Shown here: piece after piece, positions 45,171 through 55,955 of the stretch
Numbering within the stretch: position 1 is the first letter of the stretch
How the letters are laid out: the number at the start of each line of letters is the position of its first letter
From: Nelumbo lutea
Taxonomy: Eukaryota > Streptophyta > Magnoliopsida > Proteales > Nelumbonaceae
DNA length: 64,000 nucleotides
Direction: 5' to 3'
NCBI GenBank assembly: GCA_022828595.1
Contig: JAKGHH010000005.1
Span: 58,709,655 to 58,773,654 of the forward strand
Notes under the pieces: model-generated
The model's input: the letters and a program-made list of their open reading frames with translations, nothing else
Told to the model about the DNA's origin: nothing
Database searches by the model: none
Made by a program: the position numbers and the translations under genes

Positions 45171-45660
45171 GCGAAGTGGACAAAATCACTACCAGAGACT
45201 AAGTATTCACAGGGACATTGGCATCTCAGAGACTAAGTATTAACACCAAAACAGGCCATGCGAGTGCAATAACCCGGGCAAGAAATAGATCGAGCATATG
45301 GTCAGTTCGGAAAATACGGCCAGTTCGGGGAGAAAGAACAACCAACACTTAACCAAAAGAAAAGCCATTCCATTTCAAAATAAGGGAGTGTACATTTCAA
45401 AAAAAAAATACATTCATAGGCCCAGAGCTACTTCCTCATTATTAGAAGGCACTTCAACGATACCCAAAGGTCATGTCTCGTCCTCAGAATCTGGCTCACC
45501 ATCAGCAGTGTTGGCCATCTCCTAAGTTATGTGCAAAGTGGATATGGCACTGATATCGAGCTCGGGGTACGTGTTCTAGATCATCCACTGGCTCAGTTTA
45601 AAACCCCTTTTGTACGAGTCCACCATCAGGTCATCAAAGCGTGGCGAGGCAATGTACTCA

Positions 45661-47392
45661 TCAACGACCTTCTTCTTGGCATCTTCGATGCCTTGAGAAA
45701 AGATCTACGGCCTTCTTCTTCACTACTACTCCCATGGCCTCGACATCTCTCTGAGACCTCGCCTACCTGGTCTGTGCAACGCGAGCATCCGCCTCAGCAG
45801 CGCGAGCAGCCGCCTCAACAGCTCTGGATGTCGTCTCGGCAGCATGGAGAGCCTCTTCGGCAACTCGCGTCTGCCTCGAGCTCCTTTCCACCTGGGCCGC
45901 CAAGGCATGGATAGAAGAGTTCACCTATCAAAAGGAAAGAACAAGTGATCAGAAGAATGACAACAAGAGGGATAAAAGAAAAAGAGCTCGACAAAAAACT
46001 TGACTTACCACCATGCCATGAGTGACAGCATGACAGGCCACCTGGTTCAAAGGGAGATCGATCCACGCCGCGACCTCCTCGAGGTAATTGGCCTCCCTAC
46101 TCTTCTAAAGAGCGTGGTTCAGCGACAACGCACTCCTGAATTCCCCTTGGGCTCCCGAGCCTGAGGGCCCAACTCGCGTATAAGCAGACCTAGAGTAAGC
46201 GGGAGCACCAGAGTAAGCGGGAGCCAACGTGTAAGTAGTCTCAGCATAAGGGGCCTCTGCCGCTTCTTGCATTGGAGGAGCCATCTCGGGCTCCCTGGGC
46301 GGATCCTTTGATGGGTAGTCTGGTACCTCAGGCTCCGCATCCCGGGGCAGCTCGGCACGAGTTCGTTTTGCGACTTGCTTCCTCCTCTTCATGCCTTGAA
46401 ACAAGTACCCACCACGAGTTATTTCTGAGTCCATCGCACCTGCAAAAAGAGTTCGGCATTAGAAAAAATAAAAGAACAGCGAAAACAAAAAACCCCTGAG
46501 TAAGGAACCTACCCGAACTCAGGTCCGCCGCAATGAGCTTGGCCTCCGTCAGATACTGATGGCATTTTAGCCCAAGTCGCTCCCATTGTTGGAGACCCTT
46601 CACCGTCTCTTTATCAAGCATAACATTAGAGTCAGGGGCGGCCATTCCCCACCCAGTCTGAAACTGCCACCCCAAAACACTTTGCACCCTGAAGTAGTCT
46701 CGCTTCCATGTCGGGACCTTGTTGGGAAGTTCATGTAAAAGCTTAAAACCCAGGCAAGGAGACAGGTAATACGCCCGCCGATGCCCGGGAAGGGGACCCG
46801 CTTGCTTCTTAAGCATCAAAATGGAAGTGAAGATCTCCAAGTCTAAAGGAAAGTCCTATTCGCAAAATAGGGAGATTGTCCCCACCAAGTTACGAATGGA
46901 GTTCGGGTGAAGCTGGCCGACAATAACACCGAAGTGGTTCATGACCTCAACACGGAGAGGGTGGAAAGGTAGGCGCAACCCCGCAGTGAGCTGCTCCCGG
47001 AATATCACTATCTCATCAGGACCGTGCTCCCAAGGGAAACTACCTGAAGGTATGAAATAGGCGTACTCCCCAGGCAGATTAAACTGGGTAATAAGGGATT
47101 GAAGCCCCTCTGGCATCATGGTCGAGGGCCCAAACTTGTCTAACATCCAACCTCGATGAGAGGTGGACGCCAAACTGCCTGAGGCGACTTGGCCTACGGG
47201 CTCGAACTCTTCCTCAAGTTCTACCTCAGGTTCGCTAAGACCGTCGAGGAATGCAACTCGGTTCATAGAACCTGCATCAGACCTCCTTGAAGAACTGTAT
47301 GAGCTATCCAAGCTAAACATCGGGAGGAGAAGAATTCCAGGAAAGTACTCACCCGAAAAACGGCTTGAACGGACTGCGGAAACTTGAAACAC
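45661..47392 (-). pseudogene. Antisense spliced ORF of the Tat element
   Basis: Three exons on the - strand: 47392-46513, 46439-46009 and 45924-45661. Introns of 73 and 84 nt have GT-AG borders (GTAGGT...TTTTTGCAG, GTAAGT...TTGATAG) and preserve the frame, giving 524 codons. Exon 1 includes LITQFNLPGEYAYFIP, GLRLPFHPLRVEVMNHFGV and GQLHPNSIRNLVG. I associate this with the plant 'putative gypsy type transposase' family (Transposase_28/PMD-like), which sits antisense in Tat elements. Exon 3 is an Ala/Glu/Arg heptad-like coiled coil. Three TAG codons (46858-46856, 46107-46105, 45765-45763) interrupt it. TATAAATA lies 107 bp upstream. Confidence 0.75.
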
Positions 47393-47498
47393 GACCTAAA
47401 ATCTTGAGTGCGAACTAAAAGCCTAGACGCGAGTTGAAACTTGGACGCGAGCTCAAGAAGCAAAGCACAGAAGTGACAAAGCGACTGGGGTCCCCCAC

Positions 47499-47506
47499 TA
47501 TTTATA
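47499..47506 (-). promoter_or_regulatory. TATA box of the antisense ORF
   Basis: TATAAATA on the - strand, 107 bp before the antisense ATG at 47392. It is independent of the LTR promoter and points the opposite way. Confidence 0.6.
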
Positions 47507-47592
47507 CCCACAGTAACAAAGAATCAACGGCTCAGATCAAAGCCAATCCGATGGCCCGCAATCGCGCTGACCGCACCTCTCCTGAGATCGAG

Positions 47593-47792
47593 ACGTGACT
47601 GGGCACACGACTCTCGAAACTGAAAGCGCACGTCTCCTCACATTAAAGGTGGCAGCGACACGTTTTCAAAATTGAAAAGACGCCTGCTGTCACGTCCCCC
47701 AGCGGCACACTTTTTTGAAATAAAGCGCATGCTGTCACGTCTCCCAGTGGCACACTTTTTGAATTTTTGAAATAAGGCACGCACTGTCACGT
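47593..47792 (-). promoter_or_regulatory. Cluster of six ACGT cores upstream of the antisense TATA
   Basis: ACGT occurs at 47593, 47630, 47660, 47692, 47737 and 47789. Four sit in CACGTC and three of these in the repeated context CTGTCACGTC. ACGT cores are bZIP-type binding sites in plants. Part of the cluster comes from a roughly 45-60 bp tandem repeat (CTGTCACGTC ... GGCACACTTTTT). Confidence 0.5.
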
Positions 47793-47962
47793 CTGTTAGC
47801 ATTTGTAGGCTGGTCGGCGTGTTTCCCGTCTTTTGGGCACTCGAGAAACCCAAAGAACCCTGACAATGCACCTCGCGCTATCACTCAACCGAAATTCGAA
47901 GTATGGGACAAATCCACTTGCCACCTCGCAAACTCCCCGCGTCAGGGCAAGGCCCTTAGCAC

Positions 47963-47975
47963 AAGGAGTGGGGGG
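47963..47975 (+). other. Polypurine tract
   Basis: AAGGAGTGGGGGG, separated from the 3' LTR by TAAT. Primes plus-strand DNA synthesis in LTR elements. Confidence 0.85.
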
Positions 47976-47979
47976 TAAT

Positions 47980-48486
47980 TGATGAAGGAAGATTTGGCCC
48001 GACCTCGTAATCACTCAACACGTGGAAAAGGCAAAAGTCCGTACCCAGGGGCGGCGCACCTGACTGACTTGGGATCTGACGCTTGACAGTCACACTCCAA
48101 CGGCCACCTGCCACCGCCACCTGCTACCGCCATCTCCAGTTGTAGAGACGGCTCCAACAAAGAGAGCAATGGCGGTTCTGTCCCAGTAGAGGTGATGGCA
48201 CCCGAGCTAGTGGGAGCACAGAGATAATCATACCCGACCTGACAAAAGCTTAGGAGTGAGTGCGTGAGGTGGTTATGAAAGGCTCCCTACCCCCCAAGAG
48301 CAAGGTACGTGAACTCTGTATCATCTGGTTTTATCTTGCCTTCAAGAGAATATTAACTTGAGCTTCGGAGCAATCTCATCGAGTTCCTCCCCGGAGATTC
48401 CTCATCTTCTCCGCTTTAGGCTCCCTCTTGCTCCAGTTGGAGGCAAGGTCGTTGACAGCTAAGACCAGCCGGATTGCGCACCATCA
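47980..48486 (+). repeat. 3' LTR (507 bp, internally deleted)
   Basis: Starts TGATGAAGGAAGATTTGGCC and ends GATTGCGCACCATCA. Compared with the 5' LTR it lacks 271 bp; the break is between AAAAGGCAA and AAGTCCGTACCC. The TATA sequence is changed to TATGAAA. Confidence 0.95.
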
Positions 48487-48491
48487 TATAG
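48487..48491. repeat. Target-site duplication (right) of the Tat element
   Basis: TATAG, identical to 38551-38555. Confidence 0.9.
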
Positions 48492-50146
48492 CATTATAAG
48501 TGTTCTCAAATGCAACAAAATTCTATGCTTTTTTATTGTTCGTGTTCTATCTTTTTTAAGTATTTATTATTCAATTATGACATCATGATTTTTTTTTTGA
48601 AAAGTTGGACCATTGACCCACCATCTAGATAAGGATATAGTTTTGCTTTTGGATTAGTTTTAAATTATATATCATCTATATTATATAAATAATTTTTACT
48701 TATCACACTTAATTTTTGTTTGATATAATTAATATATAATTTTTTATATATTCTTTTGATTACTTATACTTTTTATTTTTTAAAGATTTATTATTTAACT
48801 ATCATATCATCGATAAATCCATTTGACCCAAACCACTAACCCACAACCCAAAACCGAAAATAGTTTGATTTCTATGTTGACACTAAATTTTGTATTACAT
48901 TTCCATCATTGATAAAATTATTTCTTATGTATAATGCTTATTTTTGTTCAATATAATGAATGTATAATATTAGCATGTACCCAAAATTTATTTTTATGAA
49001 TATATAACATTAGATATGTGCCCAAAATTTTTCTATTTTTTATTTTTGTTATACTTTAAATTTGTGATTTTTAAAAATTTTATTATTTGACTATGACTTT
49101 ATTTCATTTTTAGGTTGATTTTAAATTTGGCTTTCTATTTTCATCATTAATAAAATTACTTCTTACATTTCATATGCATTTTTATTTATATATTTGAGAT
49201 ATGTAAAATTATTTTTGCTTTTTGTATTATATGTTTTATCTATTTTAATTTTTATTACTTAATTATGACATTATTTATTAACCCATTTAACCCCAAATGG
49301 TTGAATTGCTTACCCACCATTGGGAGGGATGAAAATTGTTTTGTTTTCAAATTATTTTTCAAATTTTTTATTTTTATACTATTAAAATTAATTATGCGGG
49401 TTTAATGAGAGAATATACCTTAATATGAGATTTAATGAGAATGGAAAAATAGTTTTATTTCTAATTGATTTTAAATTTTACATTCCATTTTCATCACTAA
49501 TAAAAACTTTTCTTATTTATCATATTTATTATTCTTTAATATGTCAAATATATGATGTAAAAAATGTTTCCATTTTTTTTAATTTTTATATTTTTTGCAT
49601 TTTATTTATTCTGAATTTTATTATTTAATTGCGGCAACATGGATTGACCCATTTGACCTAAAGTGGTTTAATTTCATACCACCACCTAGATGAAAATATT
49701 ATTTTTTTCAAGTAGATTTTAAAAGTATGTTTTTATGTTATTGTAAGTATTAATTTAATATGCATGTATTTAATTAATAGAATTTAATGATGAAAACAAA
49801 CAAAATGCCTTAAATATATGATTCAATAAAGGTGAATGCAAATTACTATAGATTAACTTGTTTTGAACATAATATTTATCAAACTGCAAAAGTAAATAAT
49901 AAAAATATAAAAACACGCTTCATGCTTTGATACTCTAAAAGAAAAGCAAACAAAAACTTGCCAACCACAACCTGAGCTTGCTGATTATTGGATTTGATAA
50001 TTTTGTTGTCCCCTAGAAGATGAAAAAGCTCGTTGGGCTATGGTTTTACCGGTTTTGTGTTGAACCTAATTGCCCTATCTAGCAATTTTTTATTCAATGC
50101 TGGTACCTTCCCAACTTCTATTCCTCAATCCGATGCCGGAAAAAAT
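48492..50146. other. AT-rich intergenic DNA
   Basis: Rambling AT-rich sequence with repeated short phrases such as ATTTTCATCATTAATAAAA and GACCCATTTGACC at about 48610, 48830, 49290 and 49640. This suggests an old, diverged tandem structure with a period of a few hundred bases. No gene. Confidence 0.45.
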
Positions 50147-50315
50147 GAATTCACATCGCCGCCCCACAAGAGGCCACCCCACAGCACATTTCCGCCGTGT
50201 ATTGGGAACACCTCCCAATGATAGTACCAGTCCCGATGATGACATCATCGGGAAATGCTCTCAATACATGGCAGGGATGTGTTTTGGGCCCCTTGTGGGG
50301 CAGAGATGTAAACTC
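50147..50315. mobile_element. MITE with about 75-bp inverted ends
   Basis: Left GAATTCACATCGCCGCCCCA and inverted right GAGTTTACATCTCTGCCCCA continue to match through CATGTATTG and CCCGATGATG blocks. Related element at 61064-61226. Confidence 0.7.
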
Positions 50316-51736
50316 GAAAAAAAAAAAAATCCCATCACACTTGGCGAGTCTTATTTAACCATTCTCAATCTAACAATGTATAGGTTAGCTCGGCCCAGCC
50401 CAATACCGAAGCCCAGACAAACTTTTCTTCCTTGTTTTGCTTTACTTGGGCTTGGAATGGTATACAGGCATCAACTTTATTGTTTAACGTATATTGGTTC
50501 CCAAGCTCCAGCCAAATGATTTTCTGGACGATTGGACCAACCAAAATGTGGTTTTGCTTAAAACGAATATGAAAAATTGGCACAAATTAAACAAATCCAA
50601 TCAGTCAACAGACCAGATTATTTGATTTAAGGAATTAAGGCATTAATAGTACTAATTTTCTGTACAAGGTTTAAAGTATTGATACAATCGCTTCATATTA
50701 GGCGTATAATATCGTATCTTTTGGGATCCAAAATGTTTATTTACAGATGTTTTGAGACCCACTCTTTTTAATAAAAAACATGTTAAAATATCTTCCCAAA
50801 AAAACAAATTTTGAAAAAAAAACTAAGAAAAATAGACATTTCTACTTATATCTAAGTACCCATATATGTAGAGAGAGAGACGTATCAATATTTTGAACCA
50901 TGTGTTTCTGTGTTTATCACGTTGAAGCATGTAGGGCACCTCACATCGTTATGTAGGCAATTCACATTCAACAGATCCGAACCATATGTCGCTTGGAAGA
51001 TCTTTTGGACCATTATATTTGTATGATGCCCTTGTCATGTCAAGTTGTCAACCTTGTCCGCTGATATATTAGGAGTCTGGACCTGTTCCTATGATTTTCG
51101 TGGTTGAAATTACATCAGTGCCCTACATTCATATCTTAGTGTGCATTGGGAATAATTCCCATATTTAGATGTTTCTAATACACAGTTGAGCATTGGAATA
51201 TGTTTTTCACACAGTGCACCTCATTCAGATCCCACTCATCTCCCATAAACAATAACATATAAGTACGTACGGGAGATGTTTCTGATGCATGGTAGAATGC
51301 ACCTGTGAGGTCCATGTAAGGAGCCCTGTATGAGGAGTAGATCTGATTTATATGGTTGGAATGTGTTCTGCTGCATGCCTTGTGGGAGGCAATATAAACT
51401 CTCCACGAGATCACATCAGCACCCCACATGCGTATCTCAGAGTGCATTGAGAACATCTTCTTGTCATTGGGAGATGTTTTGATATCTCTATAGTTTTCTG
51501 TTCAATTCTATCATGTCATGCTTATAAAATAATATATAAATCAGATGGTTGAAAACTGGTTTTCTATGTAGACCTCTCTTGACTGAGATCCGTCCAATTC
51601 TGGGCCTTATGTGTAATGGTGGTAATTGGGTTGAATATGGATTGAAGATAAACCCATTCATTGACCATCCACACCCGTTAACAATCCATTTACATTGTTT
51701 TTACGTGGGTTCAACCCAAGTCAAACCAATCTAGAC
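50316..51736. other. Intergenic, MITE-derived and anonymous DNA
   Basis: The block 51110-51480 has two diverged copies of a CATCAGTGCCC / GCATTGGGAA / GGGAGATGTTT arrangement, apparently decayed relatives of the CCCGATGATG MITE family. No gene. Confidence 0.45.
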
Positions 51737-52110
51737 TAGGGGTGCAAATGGATAGGATCATGATCCATCCGATTGGATAGACTAATAAGACATATTAAAT
51801 TGGATCAGTCCAGATTTAATGGTCCACAGTATCTATTGGATTGGACTGGACCTGGTCCATTTGTAATGAATTTATATTGGACTATGTCAGATTGAACCAA
51901 TATAGTCCATTAACATAAGATCAGAGTGCAGGTGTCAATGGATCAGATTTGGGTTTGACCCAATATAAATTAAAACCAATTTAAATAGTTTGGACAGTCC
52001 AAACATTGAATTAGATCAGTCCAAAATGGTCCAAAGTATTCATGGTATTAAATTGAACCTGGCTCATCTATAATGGGTTCATACTAAACCGGATCAGATT
52101 GGACCGATAA
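51737..52110. repeat. Repeat family R2, copy 3
   Basis: Begins AGGGGTGCAAATGGATAGG. The second half-unit starts AGGTGTCAATGGATCAGATT at about 51931. Interior motifs are TTGGATCAGTCCAGA and GGACCTGGTCCATTTGTAAT. Confidence 0.6.
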
Positions 52111-53319
52111 CTGATTGATTCATATGCAACTTTGGATGATCATTCTTGGCCCAACTGCCTAAACTCACCTGCAAACTTTTGGACCTGCACTTAGATTTTA
52201 TCCCAAACCCTAGCCCATTCCCAAAATCCAAAGCAAACATAAGACCCAAAAAAGTAGTGTCCAATCAGAGGTGTAAATCAAGCAATACCACCCGTGGCCT
52301 GGCATGATGACACATGAGCTATATCGGGCTTGAGTTTCCAGGCCCATGGACATTATGTATAAATAATAATTATATACATCAAATTTTATATAAAATAAAA
52401 TTTTAAGTTTCTTTGGCTTGGCCCGGTTCAATACCCAGCCTGACCCAAGGTTCAGCCTGCAGATTAATCCAATCTAGGCCACATGGGCCCGTGCCGTAGA
52501 ATATACCGGGCCAGACCTCTGAAGCATTCCAAAGATTACAAGTACGACATGATTTACATCTCTACATCGGCCACTTTTCTATTTAGCACGGGAAAAGACT
52601 CAAAAGAGTTCTCAAAGGAAAGGTGGCGATCTTCTGCTTTGAAATTTGAATTTCAACTTGGACCCTTTTTACACGTGTTAAGGACATTTTTCTCATTCTC
52701 TCATTTTTTTTAAACGTGTCAAGATCCTATAACATATACGTGAGAGAGTGCAGCACGTGCATGTACGATAAAGTCATGTGCGCTACAACTTTGGCCCTTT
52801 GAGAGAGTGCAGCCTGACCCAAAGCCATGTACATCAAGTCCTCCGTTTAAGGTGGAATTTGTGCAACCCTCCACTTTTGCCCTTTGGTGCCCTGTCTAAT
52901 CCTAAAAATCTGTTCACGTGATAAAGTGACCAAAATGACCACGCCAATACTTAAATCTTACCAAGTCTAATAATCATTACCATAACGATAAAAAATAAAT
53001 AAAAGAAATGATGACATATACTAAGAACCACTGTTAGGATTGTACGGCCATGGGTGCAGGCCATTGGATTGGGAATCTCCGCCTACTTAATTCATAGGGA
53101 GCCTGACACAATCCTAGCTAGCTAGCCTAGCTTATTGAATGTAGTTTGAAAATAAGCCTCAGTTAGGAAGGAGTAGTAAAATACAAAACCTTGTATTTTG
53201 TATTATTTTAAATGTATTTATATTCTTTCCAAACTAATACGCATTTGTACAGTATATGGTATGTGTAAACTTTGTTTTTGTACTATTTGTATTTTCACCC
53301 TTTTATAAACTAAGCCTAA
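52111..53319. other. Intergenic, no supported gene
   Basis: Anonymous sequence. A GAGAGAGTGCAGC motif is repeated at about 52743 and 52801. Confidence 0.45.
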
Positions 53320-53536
53320 AGCTGCAATTAGTTGCAGTGCAATTTTATTTGTATTGGTATAATTGCATGAGATTGTAAATAAACAGAATATACATTCTAT
53401 TTTATTTTTGTTTTGAATTTTATTTTATTTATACTTCAATTAAACAATATATACTAACCTGAAACAAAAATAAATCAAAATTTACACCCAAATCATTTGC
53501 ACTATCATAGTTTTGCATTAGCAACCAAATAGAGCC
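53320..53536. mobile_element. Tourist MITE related to the one at 10408
   Basis: Inverted ends GCTGCAATTAGTTGCAGTGC and (in reverse) GGCTCTATTTGGTTGC, flanked by TAA at 53317-53319 and 53537-53539. The interior AATCATTTGCACTATCATA matches the ALD1 intron element, but no tRNA sequence is attached. Confidence 0.65.
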
Positions 53537-53825
53537 TAAGGTTCGAAACATCTCAACATGTCGATAAATACAACATATTCATTATTTTTGTTCCACTCAA
53601 ACACCAAATATTAAGATTTAGAATTAACGGCTATTTTCAATCAATGATATCCAAATGCCATGGTTCAAATATTGGAACCTGAAACAATTTGCATCCATAA
53701 AATATCGTGCAGTTGAACCAGACTTTAAAAGAACAATCTATATTGTCCTCACTGGGATTCCTTCACGATTCTGGTATCCTTGGTCTAAAGAGAACTAGTT
53801 TATGCATCAATAATACTAAATTTAA

Positions 53826-54188
53826 GGCCTTGCTCATTTACAAATTTCTCATTTACTCGGGTAAGTGCATTTACCTAGGTAAATGTTTTCAACGTAACAC
53901 TTACCCAAGTAAGCTCACTTACAAATGTTCTTTTCATTCTCAAATAAGTAATAAAATTACTTTTTTACTCATAAAGTTAATGTTAAAAAGGGGAAACTTA
54001 TTCCATTATGTGTTACAAACTTTTTCCCCCAAGTGGGAAAATTACTTACCTACTACCTAAAAGATGGACAAGTTTACTAGGATAAATGAAGCTTTCTTTA
54101 CCATGGGGCCTACTACAAGTTAGTTAATAGGAAAGAGATACCCATTAACCAACTTTCCCCCTCTTATTTACGCTAAATGAACGGGGCC
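53826..54188. mobile_element. Tourist/Harbinger MITE (GGCCTTGCTCATTTA family)
   Basis: Ends GGCCTTGCTCATTTAC and (in reverse) GGCCCCGTTCATTTAG, flanked by TAA at 53823-53825 and 54189-54191. The interior has ACTTACCTAGGTAAATG-like palindromes. A right end of the same family lies at 37436-37542. Confidence 0.75.
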
Positions 54189-54230
54189 TAAGTGTCAAAG
54201 GTTATAAATAAGTTAAAGTATATATTATAA

Positions 54231-55955
54231 CTAGCGGGGGCCCATGCGATGCACGGGATGGGGCACCCCTCCTTGTCCCTCACCCCCGCAAGTCAAGACA
54301 CTCTATTCCATTCCTACCTTGACCCTAGTGGTAGGGCAGGTTCGAGACGAGGCACACATTCCCCTCGGAGATGGGGATCCTCAAATTTTTCCCACCTTGA
54401 GGCAACCATCTAAAAGATATAACTTATGGATATTTTACAAATAGTATACTGGGAATTTGGGGGTATTTTAGGAACTGGATTATGAGAATTTGAGAGTATT
54501 TTATAAATAAAAATATGGGATTCAAGGATTATAAGGATATGAGGAAAACTTAGAGATATTTTAAAAATCATTATTGAATCTACAGATATTTTACTAATTT
54601 ACCATCGGGTTTGGAAAATTATATGCAAACCCCATCCCTAATTTGGGGCAAAAATATTTTCCTTGTTCCCACCACGTCTCTGCCCTGTACCCATTTAATA
54701 TTTGAGAAAACTTGCCTCGTTCAGGGTGGGGTAGGGTAGGGCCCCGGTTTTACAAGGAAAATTGTCATCCCTACAATTCTAGTGATTTTTTTATAACTAA
54801 TTAACAAATAGTAAATAAAAATAATAATAAATTACACTATTTTATGATAATTTCTAAAACATTATTAAAATTTTTATTCATTAGTAGTAATGTATAGTAA
54901 ATTAATTATTTATGATGACAATAAATTAATGTAAATTACTTACTTTTTAAGCCTAAATTATTTATTATTAATGAAAGCAAACGTAATTATAGTAAATTAA
55001 TGTAATTATGATAAATTACATTATTTTTAATTAAAAGTAAACCATTTGTTGATAATTAATGTAAATCCAGGTATGATCAAAGTCAACCAAGTGATATAGA
55101 TTAGTGTGGCATTATTTAACAATTATTTATTGAAATAATAATGATGGATTATTATTTAAACAATTGTGAAACAATTTTTGATAGATTAATTTCCTAATTT
55201 AACTTTCATAGATTTTTAATAATTATTTAGTTGAATAATAATAACAATGGATTATTATTTAAATAGTTTTGGAGAATATTTTTTCATAGATTAATTTCTT
55301 AATTTTAGTTACTTATTTAAAAACAATTATGGATTATTAGTTAAAGAATTTCCCTGGATTATTTGATAGTTGTTAACTATAATTATTGATTTTATAGAAA
55401 TTAGAAAGTTACACTAATTAGTAATATCTATTATCAATAATTTATTATTGTAAAAATTTAATGAAATTTTATTAAATTAAAGTGATTAATGTAAATTACG
55501 CTAAACATTGAAATTTTGAACATTTATTAATAACTAAAAATTATTAAATAATGTAAATTTTATTAATTTTTGGTAGATTATAAATTATTTAATATTTTTT
55601 AAATAATGGATAATTTCTGAAACAATTATTTCATAATTTTGGTATAATATTTTCCATAATTTTTTAATAATTTTCATAGCTAATGGATTATTTAACAATG
55701 AATTATTATTTAAGAATAGATTATTTAACAATAATGGAAAATGCCATGAATATATAGGAAACATCAAATTCCCCTCCCTTTTAATTTGCTTGAAATTAAG
55801 TATTTGGATATAAATGTTATTTGATTTGGAAAATGAAATCTTAATAAATTATGACCCTATTTTTATGGGAAAGTGGAGAGAATAGAGGGGAGTTAGAGAT
55901 AGAAGTGGAGGAAGGTGACATGGACGGTCTTGCTATATATATATATATATATATA
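54231..55955 (-). mobile_element. Helitron-like element A (non-autonomous)
   Basis: On the - strand the 3' end reads hairpin CCCGTGCATCGCATGGG, then CCCCCG, CTAG and T, the Helitron 3' signature. The 5' end, at about 55955, reads TATATATAGCAAGACCGTCC, shared with element B. The body is AT-rich with no Rep/helicase ORF. A classic TC 5' dinucleotide is not obvious, so the 5' boundary is approximate. Confidence 0.55.

Larger units (their letters stand above)
38556..48486 (+). mobile_element. Ty3/gypsy LTR retrotransposon, Tat lineage, inactivated
   Basis: A 9931-bp element bounded by TG...CA LTRs and the TATAG duplication. Order: 5' LTR, primer site, gag, PR, RT, RNase H, a second RNase H of the archaeal-like (aRH) type, integrase, antisense spliced ORF, polypurine tract, 3' LTR. 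The second RNase H and the antisense ORF between pol and the 3' LTR are marks of the Tat lineage (the group of Retand, RIRE2, Grande and Ogre). At least ten in-frame stops and two frameshifts make it non-autonomous. The two LTRs differ at about 37 of some 460 aligned positions by eye. Confidence 0.95.

Noticed and set aside
47263..47511. 82-codon - strand ORF starting at 47511
   Set aside because: Its ATG lies upstream of the antisense TATA box, so it would not be in the transcript. The frame overlaps the better antisense ORF.
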